The notes beneath the pieces were generated by a model. The model searched no databases. It was not told where the DNA came from and saw only the letters and a program-made list of their open reading frames with translations. From Luteimicrobium subarcticum (lineage in GTDB: Bacteria; Actinomycetota; Actinomycetes; Actinomycetales; Cellulomonadaceae), in contig NZ_PGTZ01000008.1 in assembly GCF_002798015.1 (NCBI RefSeq), positions 124,001-188,000 on the forward strand: a stretch of 64,000 nucleotides of DNA, in the 5' to 3' direction. Positions 38,122 to 47,082 of the stretch are shown one piece after another. The stretch's first letter is position 1; each line of letters starts with the position of its first letter. The position numbers were made by a program, and so were the translations under genes.

Positions 38122-39168
38122 ATGAGCGACAACATGACCGGCCCTGACAAGCCGGACCCGGACGAGCCGGCAACGCCGCAGGAGCCCGCTGCACCGCAGG
38201 AGCCGGCGCCGCCGTCGCAGCCCACGGAGCCGCCGTCCGCTCCGCCCACCGAGCCTCCTGCCGCACCGGGCGGCTACCCGCCTCCCCCCGGTCAGCAGCA
38301 GCCCTACGGGCAGCCCGCACCCGGCGGCTTCCCGCCGCCGCAGCAGCCGTACGCGCAGCAGCCGTACGGCCAGCAGCCGTACGGCCAGCAGCCGTACGGC
38401 CAGCCCGATCCCGGGAGCTACCCGCCTCCGCAGCAGCCGTACGGCTACGGCCAGCAGCCGCAGGACCAGTTCGTCCCCGGGGGCTATCCAGCGGCCCCGC
38501 CCCCGACAGGTCAGGTCCAGGGCAGCATCATCGGCGACGCGATCGGTTACGGGTTCCGGACCCTGTTCAAGAACTTCGGGTCGTGGTTCCTGCTCGCCCT
38601 GATCCTGCTCGCGTTCAACGTGATCTGGGGTCTCATCACGAGAGGCGCGTCGGACTTCACCGACTCGGACGGCGACTTCAAGTTCCACTTCGGCATCGCG
38701 GGGGTCCTGCTCAACCTCGTGGGCCTGGTCGTCTCGTACTTCATCACGGCCTTCCTCACGAACGGCGCGCTGCGCGAGACCGCCGGCCACCGTCCCGACG
38801 TGGGCTCGTTCTTCCAGGTCCGCAACATGGGCAACGTGGTGCTCGCCGCGCTGCTCGTGGGCCTCGGGACGGGCATCGGGCTCGTGCTGTGCATCATCCC
38901 GGGCCTGGTGTTCGCGCTGTTCTCGGCGTTCACGTACTACGCGGCGCTCGACCGGGACCTGCCCGCCATCGACGCCATCAAGACGAGCTGGAGCCTCGTC
39001 GCGAAGAACTTCGGTGCCGTGCTGGGGCTCCTGGTGCTGCTGTTCCTCCTGAACATCGGCGGCGCGGTCCTGTGCGGCCTCGGCCTGTTCATCACGATCC
39101 CGGCCTCGTACATCGCGGTCGGCTACGCGTACCGCCGCCTCAGCGGCCAGCCGGTCTACGGTCAGTGA
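38122..39168 (+). CDS. Membrane protein with Pro/Gln/Tyr-rich repeat N-terminus
   Basis: The 348-residue protein is half low-complexity and half membrane. Residues 1-130 are Pro/Glu then Pro/Gln/Tyr/Gly-rich, with tandem QQPYG units encoded by a 15-bp DNA repeat. Residues 135-340 hold about six helices in two groups and end RRLSGQPVYGQ, echoing the repeat. The membrane part resembles uncharacterised actinobacterial proteins sometimes annotated as glycerophosphoryl diester phosphodiesterase membrane domains; no catalytic residues are visible. ATG 38122 lies after GAGGGACGAGACC. It follows hemW by 119 bases and is convergent with DUF3097. Confidence 0.75.
   Translation: MSDNMTGPDKPDPDEPATPQEPAAPQEPAPPSQPTEPPSAPPTEPPAAPGGYPPPPGQQQPYGQPAPGGFPPPQQPYAQQPYGQQPYGQQPYGQPDPGSYPPPQQPYGYGQQPQDQFVPGGYPAAPPPTGQVQGSIIGDAIGYGFRTLFKNFGSWFLLALILLAFNVIWGLITRGASDFTDSDGDFKFHFGIAGVLLNLVGLVVSYFITAFLTNGALRETAGHRPDVGSFFQVRNMGNVVLAALLVGLGTGIGLVLCIIPGLVFALFSAFTYYAALDRDLPAIDAIKTSWSLVAKNFGAVLGLLVLLFLLNIGGAVLCGLGLFITIPASYIAVGYAYRRLSGQPVYGQ
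38341..38400 (+). repeat. Four tandem 15-bp repeats encoding QQPYG/A
   Basis: CAGCAGCCGTACGGC is repeated three times and once with one end variant (ACGCG). The copies are nearly identical at the DNA level, which suggests recent slippage or conversion within the coding sequence. Confidence 0.85.
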
Positions 39169-39183
39169 CCGTCACGCGGTCAC
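39165..39183. terminator. Small stem-loop at convergent stops
   Basis: GTGACC (39165-39170) and GGTCAC (39178-39183) pair around seven bases. The hairpin spans both stop codons, which are only three bases apart. Confidence 0.35.
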
Positions 39184-40080
39184 GAAGTCGATGAGCTCCT
39201 CGACGCGGCCGAGCAGGCTGGGCTCGAGGTCGGCGTAGGTCCGGACGGTCCCGAGGATCCGCTTCCACGCGAGACCGACGTCCGCGGGGCCGTCCGCAGG
39301 CCACCCGAGCTCGCGCAAGATGCCGAGCTTCCACTCGGTGCCGCGCTCGATCGTGGGCCAGGTGTCGAGCCCGACGCGCTGCGGGCGGACCGCCTGCCAC
39401 ACGTCGACGTACGGGTGACCGAGCACGAGGACGGTCCCCGGGCGGACCGTCCGTAGCGCCTCGTCGGCGATCCGGCGCTCCTTCGAGCCGGGGACGAGGT
39501 GGTCGACGAGGACGCCCACGCGTCGCTCGGCGGTCGGCTGGAAGTCGGCGAGCGCGTCCGTGAGGTTGTCGACGCCGTCGAGCAGCTCGACCACGACGCC
39601 CTCGACCCGGAGGTCGTCGCCCCACACCTTCTCGACGAGCTCGGCGTCGTGCTTGCCCTCGACCCAGATGCGGGAGCCGCGGGCCACCCGGGCGCGCTGC
39701 CCGACGACGGCACGCGACCCGGACGCGGTGCGGGCGGGCGGCTGCGGGGCGCGCGAGGTCACGGGCGCGGTGAGCTCGACGGGCTGCCCGTCGACCCAGA
39801 ACCCCGGGCCGAGCGGGAACGTGCGAGTGCGTCCGCGGCGGTCCTCGAGGACGACGACGTGCAGCCCGCCGGACTTCTCCACGCGGACGACCGCGCCGAC
39901 CCAGCCGGTCTGCACCTCCTCGACCACGAGCCCGTGCTCCGCCGCGAGCGGGCGCGAGACGGGTCGGGCGCGGTGGTGCGACGACCCGCGCGCGCCGGGT
40001 CCGGTGCCGGTGCCGGACCCGAGGACGTCGGTGCCGTAGCGGTCGTAGGGGGTCGTCTCGTGCGAAGTCTCCGGGGCCAC
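39172..40080 (-). CDS. DUF3097 family protein
   Basis: The 302-residue protein belongs to the actinobacterial DUF3097 family, of unknown function. A Gly/Thr/Arg-rich N-terminus precedes an SH3-like beta region (about residues 50-105). The strongest block is GSRIWVEGKHDAELVEKVWG (about 134-153), followed by hydrophobic strands ending in acidic residues (VVVELLDGVDNL, VGVLVDHLVPG). The VEGKHDA plus later aspartates recall the TOPRIM fold of primases and small nucleases, though the second motif is DHL rather than DxD. I call that a resemblance only. The GTG start is leaderless with -10 TAAGGT. Confidence 0.85.
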   Translation of the reverse strand: MAPETSHETTPYDRYGTDVLGSGTGTGPGARGSSHHRARPVSRPLAAEHGLVVEEVQTGWVGAVVRVEKSGGLHVVVLEDRRGRTRTFPLGPGFWVDGQPVELTAPVTSRAPQPPARTASGSRAVVGQRARVARGSRIWVEGKHDAELVEKVWGDDLRVEGVVVELLDGVDNLTDALADFQPTAERRVGVLVDHLVPGSKERRIADEALRTVRPGTVLVLGHPYVDVWQAVRPQRVGLDTWPTIERGTEWKLGILRELGWPADGPADVGLAWKRILGTVRTYADLEPSLLGRVEELIDFVTA

Positions 40081-40086
40081 CGCGTC

Positions 40087-40092
40087 ACCTTA
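40087..40092 (-). promoter_or_regulatory. -10 element TAAGGT for DUF3097, leaderless
   Basis: On the minus strand TAAGGT ends six bases before GTG 40080, with no Shine-Dalgarno sequence. Confidence 0.6.
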
Positions 40093-40142
40093 CGGTCGGC
40101 CCGCGCCGCGCGCCGCGTCCCACGCCGTGGTAGCACCGTGGG

Positions 40143-41672
40143 GTGACCGACTCGTCCTCGCCGTCCGCCGCGCCGGACCACCGCGACCTGCCGACCGGGC
40201 ACCAGCGCGCCGCCACGGCGGCCGACGGGCCGGCGGGCGACCAGGCCACCGACCCCCGCCGCTGGAAGGTGCTCGCCGTCTGCCTGTCGGCAGGCTTCGT
40301 GACGCTGCTCGACGTGTCGATCGTCAACGTGGCGATGCCGTCGATCCAGCACTCGCTGCACGCGTCGGCGACGAGCCTGCAGCTCGTCGTCGCGGGGTAC
40401 ACGCTCGCGTTCGGCCTGGTGCTGGTCCCAGCCGGACGGCTCGGGGACGCCGGCTCGAGGCGGTTCCTCTTCGTCGGCGGTCTGGTGGCGTTCGCGGTCG
40501 CGAGCCTCGCCGCCGGGCTCTCGCCGACGGACGAGTGGCTCGCCGTCGCCCGCCTGTTCCAGGGTGCGTGCGCGGGCCTGGTGAGCCCCCAGATCACCGG
40601 GATGATCCAGCAGGAGTTCCGCGGGTACGAGCGGGCGCGCGCGTTCGGGATGTTCGGCGCCACGGTCGGGGTCGCGACCGCGGTCGGCCCGCTGCTCGGC
40701 GGCGTGATCATCCAGGTGTTCGGCGAGGACTCCGGCTGGCGCTGGGTCTTCGGCATCAACGTGCCGATCATCGCGGTCGTCCTCGTCGCGGCGCTGCGCG
40801 TGGTGCCGCGCGGGACGCGGGGCCGTCGGGCAGGTCTCGACCCGGGCGGCCTGGTCCTCGTCGCGCTGACCACCGTGGCCGTCATGGTGCCGTTCGTGAC
40901 GACGACGGGGACGGGCGACGACCCGGCCCGCTGGTGGTGGCTGCTCGTGGCCGCGCTGGGGGCCGTCGCGACGATCGGCTGGGAGCGGCGCGAGGCACGC
41001 GTCGGCCGCGACCCGGTGCTGGCGCCGGACGTCCTGCGGCTGCGCTCGTTCCGGTTCGGGTCGCTGCTCGGGCTCGCGTACTTCGCGGGGTTCACGAGCG
41101 TGTTCCTCGTCGTGACGCTCTACCTACAGGACGGGCTGGGTCTGTCGGCGCTGCAGGCGGGTCTCGTCGGGCTGCCGTTCGCGATCGCGTCGGGGACGTC
41201 GGCCCTGCTGTCCGGGCGGGCGGTCGCCCGGTGGGGACGACCGCTCGTGGTGGTCGGTCTGGTGGTCGTCGTCATCGGCCTGGTGGGCACGGACACCGCG
41301 ATCCGGGTCATCGACGCGCAGCCCGGCGACGCGGCGCTCGTGTGCGTCGTGGTGGCGTGCACGCAGTGCGTCGCGGGTGCCGGCTCGGGCCTCGTCATCG
41401 CGCCGAACCAGACGCTCACCCTGGCCGAGGTGCCCGTCCGGTACGCGGGGGTGGCCGGTTCGATGCTGCAGGTGGGTCAGCGGATCGGGTCCGCGATCGG
41501 CATCTCGGCGGTGCTGTCGATGGACTACGGGGCGCTCGCGTCGGGCGCGTCGCAGGCCGAGGCCGTCGGGAAGGGCCTCCTGGTGACGGTCGGCCTGGTG
41601 CTCGTCGCGCTCGTCATCGCCGTCCTGGACGCGCGGGTGCGGTCACGGGACCCTGCCGAGTCCTCCACATGA
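40143..41672 (+). CDS. MFS drug exporter, DHA2 (14-helix) family
   Basis: The 509-residue permease has a hydrophilic N-terminus of about 40 residues and 14 predicted helices. Family marks are LLDVSIVNVAMPSIQ in helix 1 (about residues 56-70), a motif-A-like loop (AGRLGDAGSRRFLF) and motif C-like glycines in helix 5 (VGPLLGGVIIQ). This is the EmrB/QacA type of proton antiporter; the substrate is unknown. It is a second DHA2 pump, only modestly similar to the one at 15.4-16.9 kb. GTG 40143 may be leaderless: TAGCAC ends six bases upstream, but its last base departs from TANNNT. The divergent neighbour is DUF3097. Confidence 0.87.
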   Translation: MTDSSSPSAAPDHRDLPTGHQRAATAADGPAGDQATDPRRWKVLAVCLSAGFVTLLDVSIVNVAMPSIQHSLHASATSLQLVVAGYTLAFGLVLVPAGRLGDAGSRRFLFVGGLVAFAVASLAAGLSPTDEWLAVARLFQGACAGLVSPQITGMIQQEFRGYERARAFGMFGATVGVATAVGPLLGGVIIQVFGEDSGWRWVFGINVPIIAVVLVAALRVVPRGTRGRRAGLDPGGLVLVALTTVAVMVPFVTTTGTGDDPARWWWLLVAALGAVATIGWERREARVGRDPVLAPDVLRLRSFRFGSLLGLAYFAGFTSVFLVVTLYLQDGLGLSALQAGLVGLPFAIASGTSALLSGRAVARWGRPLVVVGLVVVVIGLVGTDTAIRVIDAQPGDAALVCVVVACTQCVAGAGSGLVIAPNQTLTLAEVPVRYAGVAGSMLQVGQRIGSAIGISAVLSMDYGALASGASQAEAVGKGLLVTVGLVLVALVIAVLDARVRSRDPAESST

Positions 41673-41710
41673 CGCGCCGCGCCCGCCCCGGACGCGTCCG
41701 GGGCACGGCG

Positions 41711-41716
41711 TAGGAT
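41711..41716 (+). promoter_or_regulatory. -10 element TAGGAT of the hrcA-dnaJ operon
   Basis: TAGGAT directly abuts the CIRCE element, sharing one base. The start site would fall near 41723, inside CIRCE, so HrcA binding would block initiation. The leader to hrcA is about 108 bases. Confidence 0.65.
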
Positions 41717-41742
41717 TGGCACTCGGGGTCCGAGAGTGCCAC
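41716..41742. promoter_or_regulatory. CIRCE operator for HrcA
   Basis: TTGGCACTC-N9-GAGTGCCAC matches the CIRCE consensus TTAGCACTC-N9-GAGTGCTAA with exactly nine spacer bases. Seven bases in each arm (GGCACTC/GAGTGCC) are perfectly paired. It lies just downstream of the -10 of the operon that encodes HrcA itself. Confidence 0.93.
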
Positions 41743-41830
41743 CGCGCGTCACCGCCGGGTGTCGCGCGGGCCGCCGCGCGTCGGACCGCGCACCACGGGA
41801 CGACCGGACGAGAGGACCGACGAGGACATC

Positions 41831-42883
41831 GTGAGCGAGGAACGACGCCTCCAGGTGCTGCGCGCGATCGTGGAGGACTACGTCCGCACGCGCGAGCCCG
41901 TGGGCTCGCGCGCCATCACGGAGGGCCACGACCTCGGCGTGTCGTCCGCCACGATCCGCAACGACATGGCCGTCCTCGAGGAGGAGGGCTACATCGCGCA
42001 GCCCCACACGTCGGCGGGCCGGGTGCCCACCGACAAGGGGTACCGCCTCTTCGTGGACCGGCTCACGACCGTCAAGCCGCTGTCCCAGCCCGAGCGCCAC
42101 GCGATCGAGCAGTTCCTCGGCGGCGCCGTCGACCTCGACGACGTCATCGCCCGCTCCGGGCGGCTCCTCGCCGAGCTGACCGGCCAGGTCGCGCTCGTGC
42201 AGTACCCGTCGTTGCGCCGGTCCGGCCTGCGCCACCTCGAGCTCGTCGGGGTGGGGGAGACACGCCTGCTCGTCGTCATCATCACGGACACGGGACGCGT
42301 CGAGCAGCGCATGCTCGAGCTGACCGCGCTGCCCGACGAGGGCACCCTCGCCGCGCTGCGGGCGCGCGTCAACGCCGCGTCCGTGGGGCGCACCCTCGTC
42401 GACCTCGGCGCGGCGTACGCGGAGGTGGCGCTCGCGTTCGAGGACGACGACGACCGGGTGCTCGCCCAGCGGGTCACCGACGTCGTCGTGAGCACGCTCG
42501 CAGAGGAGAGCGAGGAGCGCATCGTCCTCGCGGGCACCGCGAACCTCGCGCGCACCGGCATGCGGTTCGAGCACGCGCTGCGGCCCGTCCTCGAGGCGCT
42601 CGAGGAGCAGGTCGTGCTGCTCGGGCTCCTCACCGAGATGTCCGAGGACGTCGCCGACCGCACCGGGGTGCGTGTGCGCATCGGGCACGAGACCCAGCTC
42701 GACGGCCTCGTCGAGACGTCCATCGTGACGACGGGCTACGGCGTCGACGGCGGCGGTCTCACCGGGGTGCAGAGCGGTGTCGCGACGATCGGCTCGATCG
42801 GCCCGACCCGCATGGACTATCCGGCGACGATCGCGGCGGTCCGCGCGGTCGCCCGCTACCTGAGCAGGATCCTGGCCGGCTGA
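41831..42883 (+). CDS. hrcA: Heat-inducible transcription repressor HrcA
   Basis: HrcA binds CIRCE as a dimer and represses chaperone genes, with its activity helped by GroEL. The 350-residue product has the normal size. The N-terminal winged helix reads [20 protein letters not shown], with recognition helix [18 protein letters not shown] (about 39-56). The stretch [18 protein letters not shown] follows, then a GAF-like domain to the end. GTG 41831 is chosen because GAGGA lies four or five bases upstream and it gives the standard N-terminus. CIRCE 90 bases upstream shows autoregulation. dnaJ and rsmE follow in the same operon. Confidence 0.97.
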   Translation: MSEERRLQVLRAIVEDYVRTREPVGSRAITEGHDLGVSSATIRNDMAVLEEEGYIAQPHTSAGRVPTDKGYRLFVDRLTTVKPLSQPERHAIEQFLGGAVDLDDVIARSGRLLAELTGQVALVQYPSLRRSGLRHLELVGVGETRLLVVIITDTGRVEQRMLELTALPDEGTLAALRARVNAASVGRTLVDLGAAYAEVALAFEDDDDRVLAQRVTDVVVSTLAEESEERIVLAGTANLARTGMRFEHALRPVLEALEEQVVLLGLLTEMSEDVADRTGVRVRIGHETQLDGLVETSIVTTGYGVDGGGLTGVQSGVATIGSIGPTRMDYPATIAAVRAVARYLSRILAG

Positions 42884-42920
42884 CCGCCAGAACAGCTTCG
42901 AACAACCAGCAGAGAGTGAC

Positions 42921-44045
42921 GTGTTGAACGACTACTACGAGATCCTCGGTGTCCCGCGCGATGCGAGCGCCGACCAGATCAAGAAGGCGTACCGCAAGCT
43001 GGCACGCGAGCTGCACCCCGACGTGGCCGGCCCCGAGGCCGAGGACCGCTTCAAGGACGTGTCGCGCGCGTACGAGGTGCTGTCCAACCCGGACAAGCGC
43101 CAGCAGTACGACCTGGGCGTCGACCCGACGGCGCCCGGCGGCGGCATGGGCGGCGGTGCGGGCGGCTTCGGCTTCCAGGACATCTTCGAGACGTTCTTCG
43201 GCGGCGGCCAGGCGCAGCAGGGCCCGATCCCGCGCGCCCGCCGCGGCCAGGACGCGCTCCTGCCGCTCGACCTCGAGCTCCCCGAGGTCGTGTTCGGCGC
43301 CAAGAAGGACGTGCCGGTCGAGACCGCGGTCGTGTGCACGGAGTGCGGCGGCACGTGCTGCCGCCCCGGCACGACGATGCACCGCTGCGACGTGTGCAAG
43401 GGCGCCGGCTCGATCCAGCGGGTCCAGCGCTCGTTCCTCGGCCAGATCATGACGACGGCCCCGTGCTCCGCCTGCCAGGGCCACGGCACCGTCATCCCGG
43501 AGCCGTGCCAGGAGTGCGGCGGCGAGGGTCGCGTGCGGCAGCGGCGCACCCTGTCGGTCAACGTCCCCGCGGGCGTCGAGACGGGCACGCGCATCCGGCT
43601 CACCGCGCAGGGCGAGGTCGGCCCCGGCGGCGGCCCCGCCGGCGACGTGTACGTCGAGATCCGGGAGCGCGCGCACCCGACGTTCGTGCGCCGCGGCGAC
43701 GACCTGCACTGCACCCTCGAGGTCCCGATGACCGCGGCCGCCCTCGGCGCCCGTATGACGCTCGAGACCCTCGACGGCGAGCAGGAGGTCGACCTCAAGG
43801 CGGGCACGCAGCCGGCTCAGGTCGTCACGCTGAAGAACCTCGGCGTGGGGCACCTCAACGGCTCCGGTCGCGGCGACCTCCGCGTCCACGTGGACGTGAG
43901 CGTCCCGACGGCCCTCGACGACGAGCAGGCCGAGCTGCTCCGCCAGCTCGCGGCGCTGCGCGGCGAGGAGAAGCCCGAGCCGAAGCTCGCCGCGAGCCAC
44001 GGCGGGGTCTTCAACCGGCTGCGCGACAAGCTCTCCGGCCGGTGA
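42921..44045 (+). CDS. dnaJ: Chaperone DnaJ (DnaJ2 type)
   Basis: DnaJ delivers unfolded proteins to DnaK and stimulates its ATPase. The 374-residue protein has the J domain (residues 1-68, with HPD in ELHPDVAG), a Gly/Phe-rich linker and the zinc-finger domain (about 135-215), then two substrate-binding barrels. Of four CxxCxGxG zinc repeats, three are standard ([24 protein letters not shown]). The first reads CTECGGTC, with cysteine in place of the last glycine; all eight zinc cysteines remain. The start is GTG 42921 or TTG 42924, which gives the more usual MNDYYE. This is the hrcA-linked paralog; a dnaK-linked DnaJ1 is expected elsewhere. Confidence 0.96.
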   Translation: MLNDYYEILGVPRDASADQIKKAYRKLARELHPDVAGPEAEDRFKDVSRAYEVLSNPDKRQQYDLGVDPTAPGGGMGGGAGGFGFQDIFETFFGGGQAQQGPIPRARRGQDALLPLDLELPEVVFGAKKDVPVETAVVCTECGGTCCRPGTTMHRCDVCKGAGSIQRVQRSFLGQIMTTAPCSACQGHGTVIPEPCQECGGEGRVRQRRTLSVNVPAGVETGTRIRLTAQGEVGPGGGPAGDVYVEIRERAHPTFVRRGDDLHCTLEVPMTAAALGARMTLETLDGEQEVDLKAGTQPAQVVTLKNLGVGHLNGSGRGDLRVHVDVSVPTALDDEQAELLRQLAALRGEEKPEPKLAASHGGVFNRLRDKLSGR

Positions 44046-44818
44046 GCGCACCCGTCTTCCTCGCGGACGCGGACGCCGACCTGTCGGCCGTCCGGCCCGG
44101 CGGCACGTTCGTGCTGGGCGGCGCCGAGGGCCGGCACGCGGCTGTCGTGCAGCGCCGGCACGCGGGGGAGCGGGTCGACGTCGTCGACGGGCGCGGCACG
44201 CGCCTGCTCGGCGTGGTCGTCGAGGCCGACCGCGACGGGCTGGTGCTGAGGGTCGAGGACGTCGTGGTCGAGCCAGCACCCGGGGTGCGGCTCGTGCTCG
44301 TCCAGGCGCTCGCGAAGGGCGACCGGGACGACCTCGCCATCGAGGCCGCGACCGAGCTCGGCGTCGACGCCGTCGTGCCGTGGCAGTCGGAGCGGTCCGT
44401 GGTCGTGTGGCGGGGGGACCGCGCGACGAAGGCGCACGCGAAGTGGGTCTCGACCGTGCGCGCGGCGGCCAAGCAGGCGCGCCGGGCGCGGGTGCCCGAC
44501 GTCGAGCAGGTCGTCGACGGCAAGGCGCTCGTCCGGCTCGCCGAGCGGACCGTGTCCGACGGGGGAGCGGTGCTCGTCCTGCACGAGGACGCCACGACGA
44601 CGTGGTCGGACGCTGCGCTGCCGACGCCGGGGATCCCTGGGATGCCCTCGGTGCTCGTCGTCGTCGGGCCCGAGGGCGGCATCTCGGACGACGAGGTCGA
44701 GCGCCTCGTCGCCGTGGGCGCGCAGGTCGTCGTGCTCGGTCCGCACGTGCTGCGCACGTCGACGGCCGGGCCGACGGCGCTGGCGCTGCTCTGCGAGCGC
44801 CTCGGCCGCTGGGCCTGA
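44042..44818 (+). CDS. rsmE: 16S rRNA (uracil1498-N3)-methyltransferase RsmE
   Basis: RsmE methylates U1498 of 16S rRNA using S-adenosylmethionine and is a SPOUT (knotted) enzyme. The 258-residue protein has an N-terminal PUA-like domain (about residues 1-75, with [17 protein letters not shown]). In the C-terminal SPOUT domain the cofactor-binding loops are [14 protein letters not shown] (about 207-220) and [16 protein letters not shown] (about 233-248). GTG 44042 overlaps the dnaJ stop (GTGA), and the hrcA-dnaJ-rsmE order is conserved in actinobacteria. Transcription probably ends at the large palindrome just downstream. Confidence 0.95.
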   Translation: MSAPVFLADADADLSAVRPGGTFVLGGAEGRHAAVVQRRHAGERVDVVDGRGTRLLGVVVEADRDGLVLRVEDVVVEPAPGVRLVLVQALAKGDRDDLAIEAATELGVDAVVPWQSERSVVVWRGDRATKAHAKWVSTVRAAAKQARRARVPDVEQVVDGKALVRLAERTVSDGGAVLVLHEDATTTWSDAALPTPGIPGMPSVLVVVGPEGGISDDEVERLVAVGAQVVVLGPHVLRTSTAGPTALALLCERLGRWA

Positions 44819-44837
44819 GCAGGCGCTTCTCCCGCGA

Positions 44838-44893
44838 CGAGCAGGGGGTTGGCCACGCTCTGACGCGTCAGAGCGTGGCCAACCCCCTGCTCG
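44838..44893. terminator. 56-bp perfect palindrome, probable bidirectional terminator
   Basis: Two 28-base arms are exactly complementary with no spacer (axis between 44865 and 44866). It lies between the convergent ends of rsmE and a small membrane protein gene. In RNA it would form an extremely stable hairpin in either direction. There is no T-tract, and no other copy was seen in this window. Confidence 0.8.
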
Positions 44894-44924
44894 GCAGACG
44901 GGACGGGAGGGTGAGGCGAGAGGG

Positions 44925-45299
44925 TCAGCCCTCGGCGCGGCCCTCGCCGGCGGCGCGGTCTTCCTCTTCCTCGGCGTAGCTCGCGAGGATGTCCTCGGCG
45001 GGCACGGGACGCAGGTGGTCCCAGAGGAAGAACAGGCCTCCGACGATCAGCATCCCGATGCCGGTCCAGATGTTGATGGCGATGCCGCCCGTCTTGGCCT
45101 TGTCGCCCGTCGGGTCGGCGAGGCCGACGATCAGCACGATCGCGCCGTACAGCACGAACAGCGCGCCGATGATGCGCCGCAGGTCGAAGCGCCGTGTGGC
45201 GCGCACGTGCGCGTCCTGCTCGGCCTGGCTGAGCGGCACCCGCTGCTCGATGATGCCGTCGGGCATCGGCTCGTGCCGGGACTCGTTGCTGTTGCTCAC
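44925..45299 (-). CDS. Small two-helix membrane protein linked to a sodium:solute symporter
   Basis: The 124-residue protein has a hydrophilic N-terminus, a basic stretch (RRFDLRRIIGA) leading into two transmembrane helices (about residues 42-62 and 73-92), and an acidic tail. I recognise no characterised family. GTG 45299 is preceded by GAGGAG at seven bases and stands 17 bases after the symporter stop on the same strand, so the two are co-transcribed. Small proteins of this sort accompany several sodium:solute symporters and are suspected accessory subunits, which is inference here. The gene ends just before the 56-bp palindrome. Confidence 0.75.
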   Translation of the reverse strand: MSNSNESRHEPMPDGIIEQRVPLSQAEQDAHVRATRRFDLRRIIGALFVLYGAIVLIVGLADPTGDKAKTGGIAINIWTGIGMLIVGGLFFLWDHLRPVPAEDILASYAEEEEDRAAGEGRAEG

Positions 45300-45316
45300 G
45301 GTGTGCTCCTCGGGGG

Positions 45317-46993
45317 TCACAGGAACGGCAGGTAGAGGGCGACGCACAGGACGAGCGCGACCGTGCCGAGCAGGGCGGGCGAGCGGTACCAGGCGGTGTC
45401 GGACGCGACGGCGCCGGCCCGGACGTCGACCTTGCCGACGCCGTACACGAGGCCGCCGAGCTCGGAGACGTCACGCGGCTTCGTGAACGGGGTGATGATC
45501 CCGGCCACGACGACCACGGTGACGAACGAGATGATCGCGCCGTACATCGTCTCGGCGGTGGCCGACCCGAACAGGCTGTCGTCGTTGAGGTAGGCGATCC
45601 ACACGATGGTCGGCGCGGCGATGCCGGCGAGGTAGGACCACAGGGCCGCCTGCGTCGTCATGCGCTTCCACAGCAGGCCGATGATGAAGACGGCGAACAG
45701 CGGCGCGTTGAAGAAGGAGAACAGCGTCTGCATGTACGTCATGATGTTCTCGGCCCGGGCCGCGATGAACGCGGTGCCGATGCCGACCACGACGCCGACG
45801 ACGGTGACCCAGCGCCCCACCTTGAGGTAGTGCGCGTCCGGCATCTTCGGCTTGATGTACCGCTGCCAGATGTCGTAGGTGAACACCGTGTTGAAGCTCG
45901 ACACGTTGGCGGCCATGCCGGCCATGAAGGACGCGAGCAGACCCGTGACGGCGACGCCCAGGACGCCCGTCGGCAGGTACATCTGCATGAGCTTCGGGAT
46001 GGCGTCGTTGTAGGTCAGCCCGGAGCTCGGGTCGGCGAACTGGTCGCCGATGACCGCGGCGGCGATGAGGCCCGGGATCACGACGATGAACGGGATGAAC
46101 AGCTTCGGGAACGCCGCGATGAGCGGGGTGCGGCGTGCGGCCGACATGTTCTTCGCGGAGAACGCGCGCTGGACCTCGGTGAAGTTCGTCGTCCAGTAGC
46201 CGAAGCTCAGGACGAACCCGAGGCCGAGGACGATCGCGAGCCAGTTCGCGCCGATGGGGTTGGTGACGTCGCCGATCCCGGTGCCCTTCCAGGCGGACAG
46301 GTGCAGGGGGTCGGTCTTCGCGAACGAGTCCTCGAGGCCGCTCCAGCCACCGACGCGGTGCAGCCCGACGATCGTCAGCGGGATGAGGCCCGCGAGGATC
46401 ACGAAGAACTGCAGCACCTCGTTGTAGATCGCGGACGAGAGGCCACCGAGGGTGATGTAGACGAGGACGAACCCGGCGGAGACGAGGATCGCGATCCAGA
46501 GGGACCAGCCGAGCATCGCCTCGATGATGATCGCCATGGCGTAGAGGTTGATGCCGGCGATGAGGACGTTGGACACGGCGAACGCGATCGAGTTCACGGC
46601 GTGCGGCGCCTTGCCGAACCGCCGGAGCATGAACTCGGGCACGGACCGCACCTTGGAGCCGTAGTAGAACGGCATCATCACGAGGCCGAGGAACACCATC
46701 GCCGGCACTGCGCCGATGAGGTAGTAGTGCAGCGTCGACATCCCGATCTGGGCGCCGTTGGCGGCCATCCCGATGATCTCGGTCGCGCCGAGGTTGGCCG
46801 CGACGAACGCGAGGCCGGTGATCCACGCGGGCATGCGGCGGCCCGAGAGGAAGAAGTCCATGCTCGTGCGCACCTGGCTGCGCGCGACGAACCCGATCCC
46901 GATCACGACCGCGAAATACACCACGATCATCAGGTAGTCCACCCAACCGAGGTTGAGGTGGATGCCTGAGCTGACGTCTGCGACGACCCTCAT
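45317..46993 (-). CDS. Sodium:solute symporter, SGLT-like
   Basis: The 558-residue permease belongs to the sodium:solute symporter family with the LeuT fold. It has about 14 helices. The family signature region lies in GATEIIGMAANGAQIG (about residues 58-73) and in the GGLSSAIYNEVLQFFVILAG stretch (about 185-204). Overall it looks like the sugar-transporting SGLT branch (glucose, galactose, inositol) rather than the proline or pantothenate branch, but no residue fixes the substrate. ATG 46993 has GAAGGAGT four bases upstream. Upstream lie a plausible promoter and a phased GATC array, suggesting regulation by a DNA-binding protein. Confidence 0.9.
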   Translation of the reverse strand: MRVVADVSSGIHLNLGWVDYLMIVVYFAVVIGIGFVARSQVRTSMDFFLSGRRMPAWITGLAFVAANLGATEIIGMAANGAQIGMSTLHYYLIGAVPAMVFLGLVMMPFYYGSKVRSVPEFMLRRFGKAPHAVNSIAFAVSNVLIAGINLYAMAIIIEAMLGWSLWIAILVSAGFVLVYITLGGLSSAIYNEVLQFFVILAGLIPLTIVGLHRVGGWSGLEDSFAKTDPLHLSAWKGTGIGDVTNPIGANWLAIVLGLGFVLSFGYWTTNFTEVQRAFSAKNMSAARRTPLIAAFPKLFIPFIVVIPGLIAAAVIGDQFADPSSGLTYNDAIPKLMQMYLPTGVLGVAVTGLLASFMAGMAANVSSFNTVFTYDIWQRYIKPKMPDAHYLKVGRWVTVVGVVVGIGTAFIAARAENIMTYMQTLFSFFNAPLFAVFIIGLLWKRMTTQAALWSYLAGIAAPTIVWIAYLNDDSLFGSATAETMYGAIISFVTVVVVAGIITPFTKPRDVSELGGLVYGVGKVDVRAGAVASDTAWYRSPALLGTVALVLCVALYLPFL

Positions 46994-47082
46994 GCCACTC
47001 CTTCGTGCGTGCCCCTGCACGGAAGACCTGCGTGGGGTCGGCACCGGACGTACGGTGCTGCGCAGGCCTGATTGCCTCGGGC

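Noticed and set aside
39172-40080. DUF3097 protein as the missing JetD nuclease
   Set aside because: It is 17 kb away on the other strand, belongs to a family conserved in actinobacteria without Wadjet, and lacks the DUF3322/DUF2220 layout.
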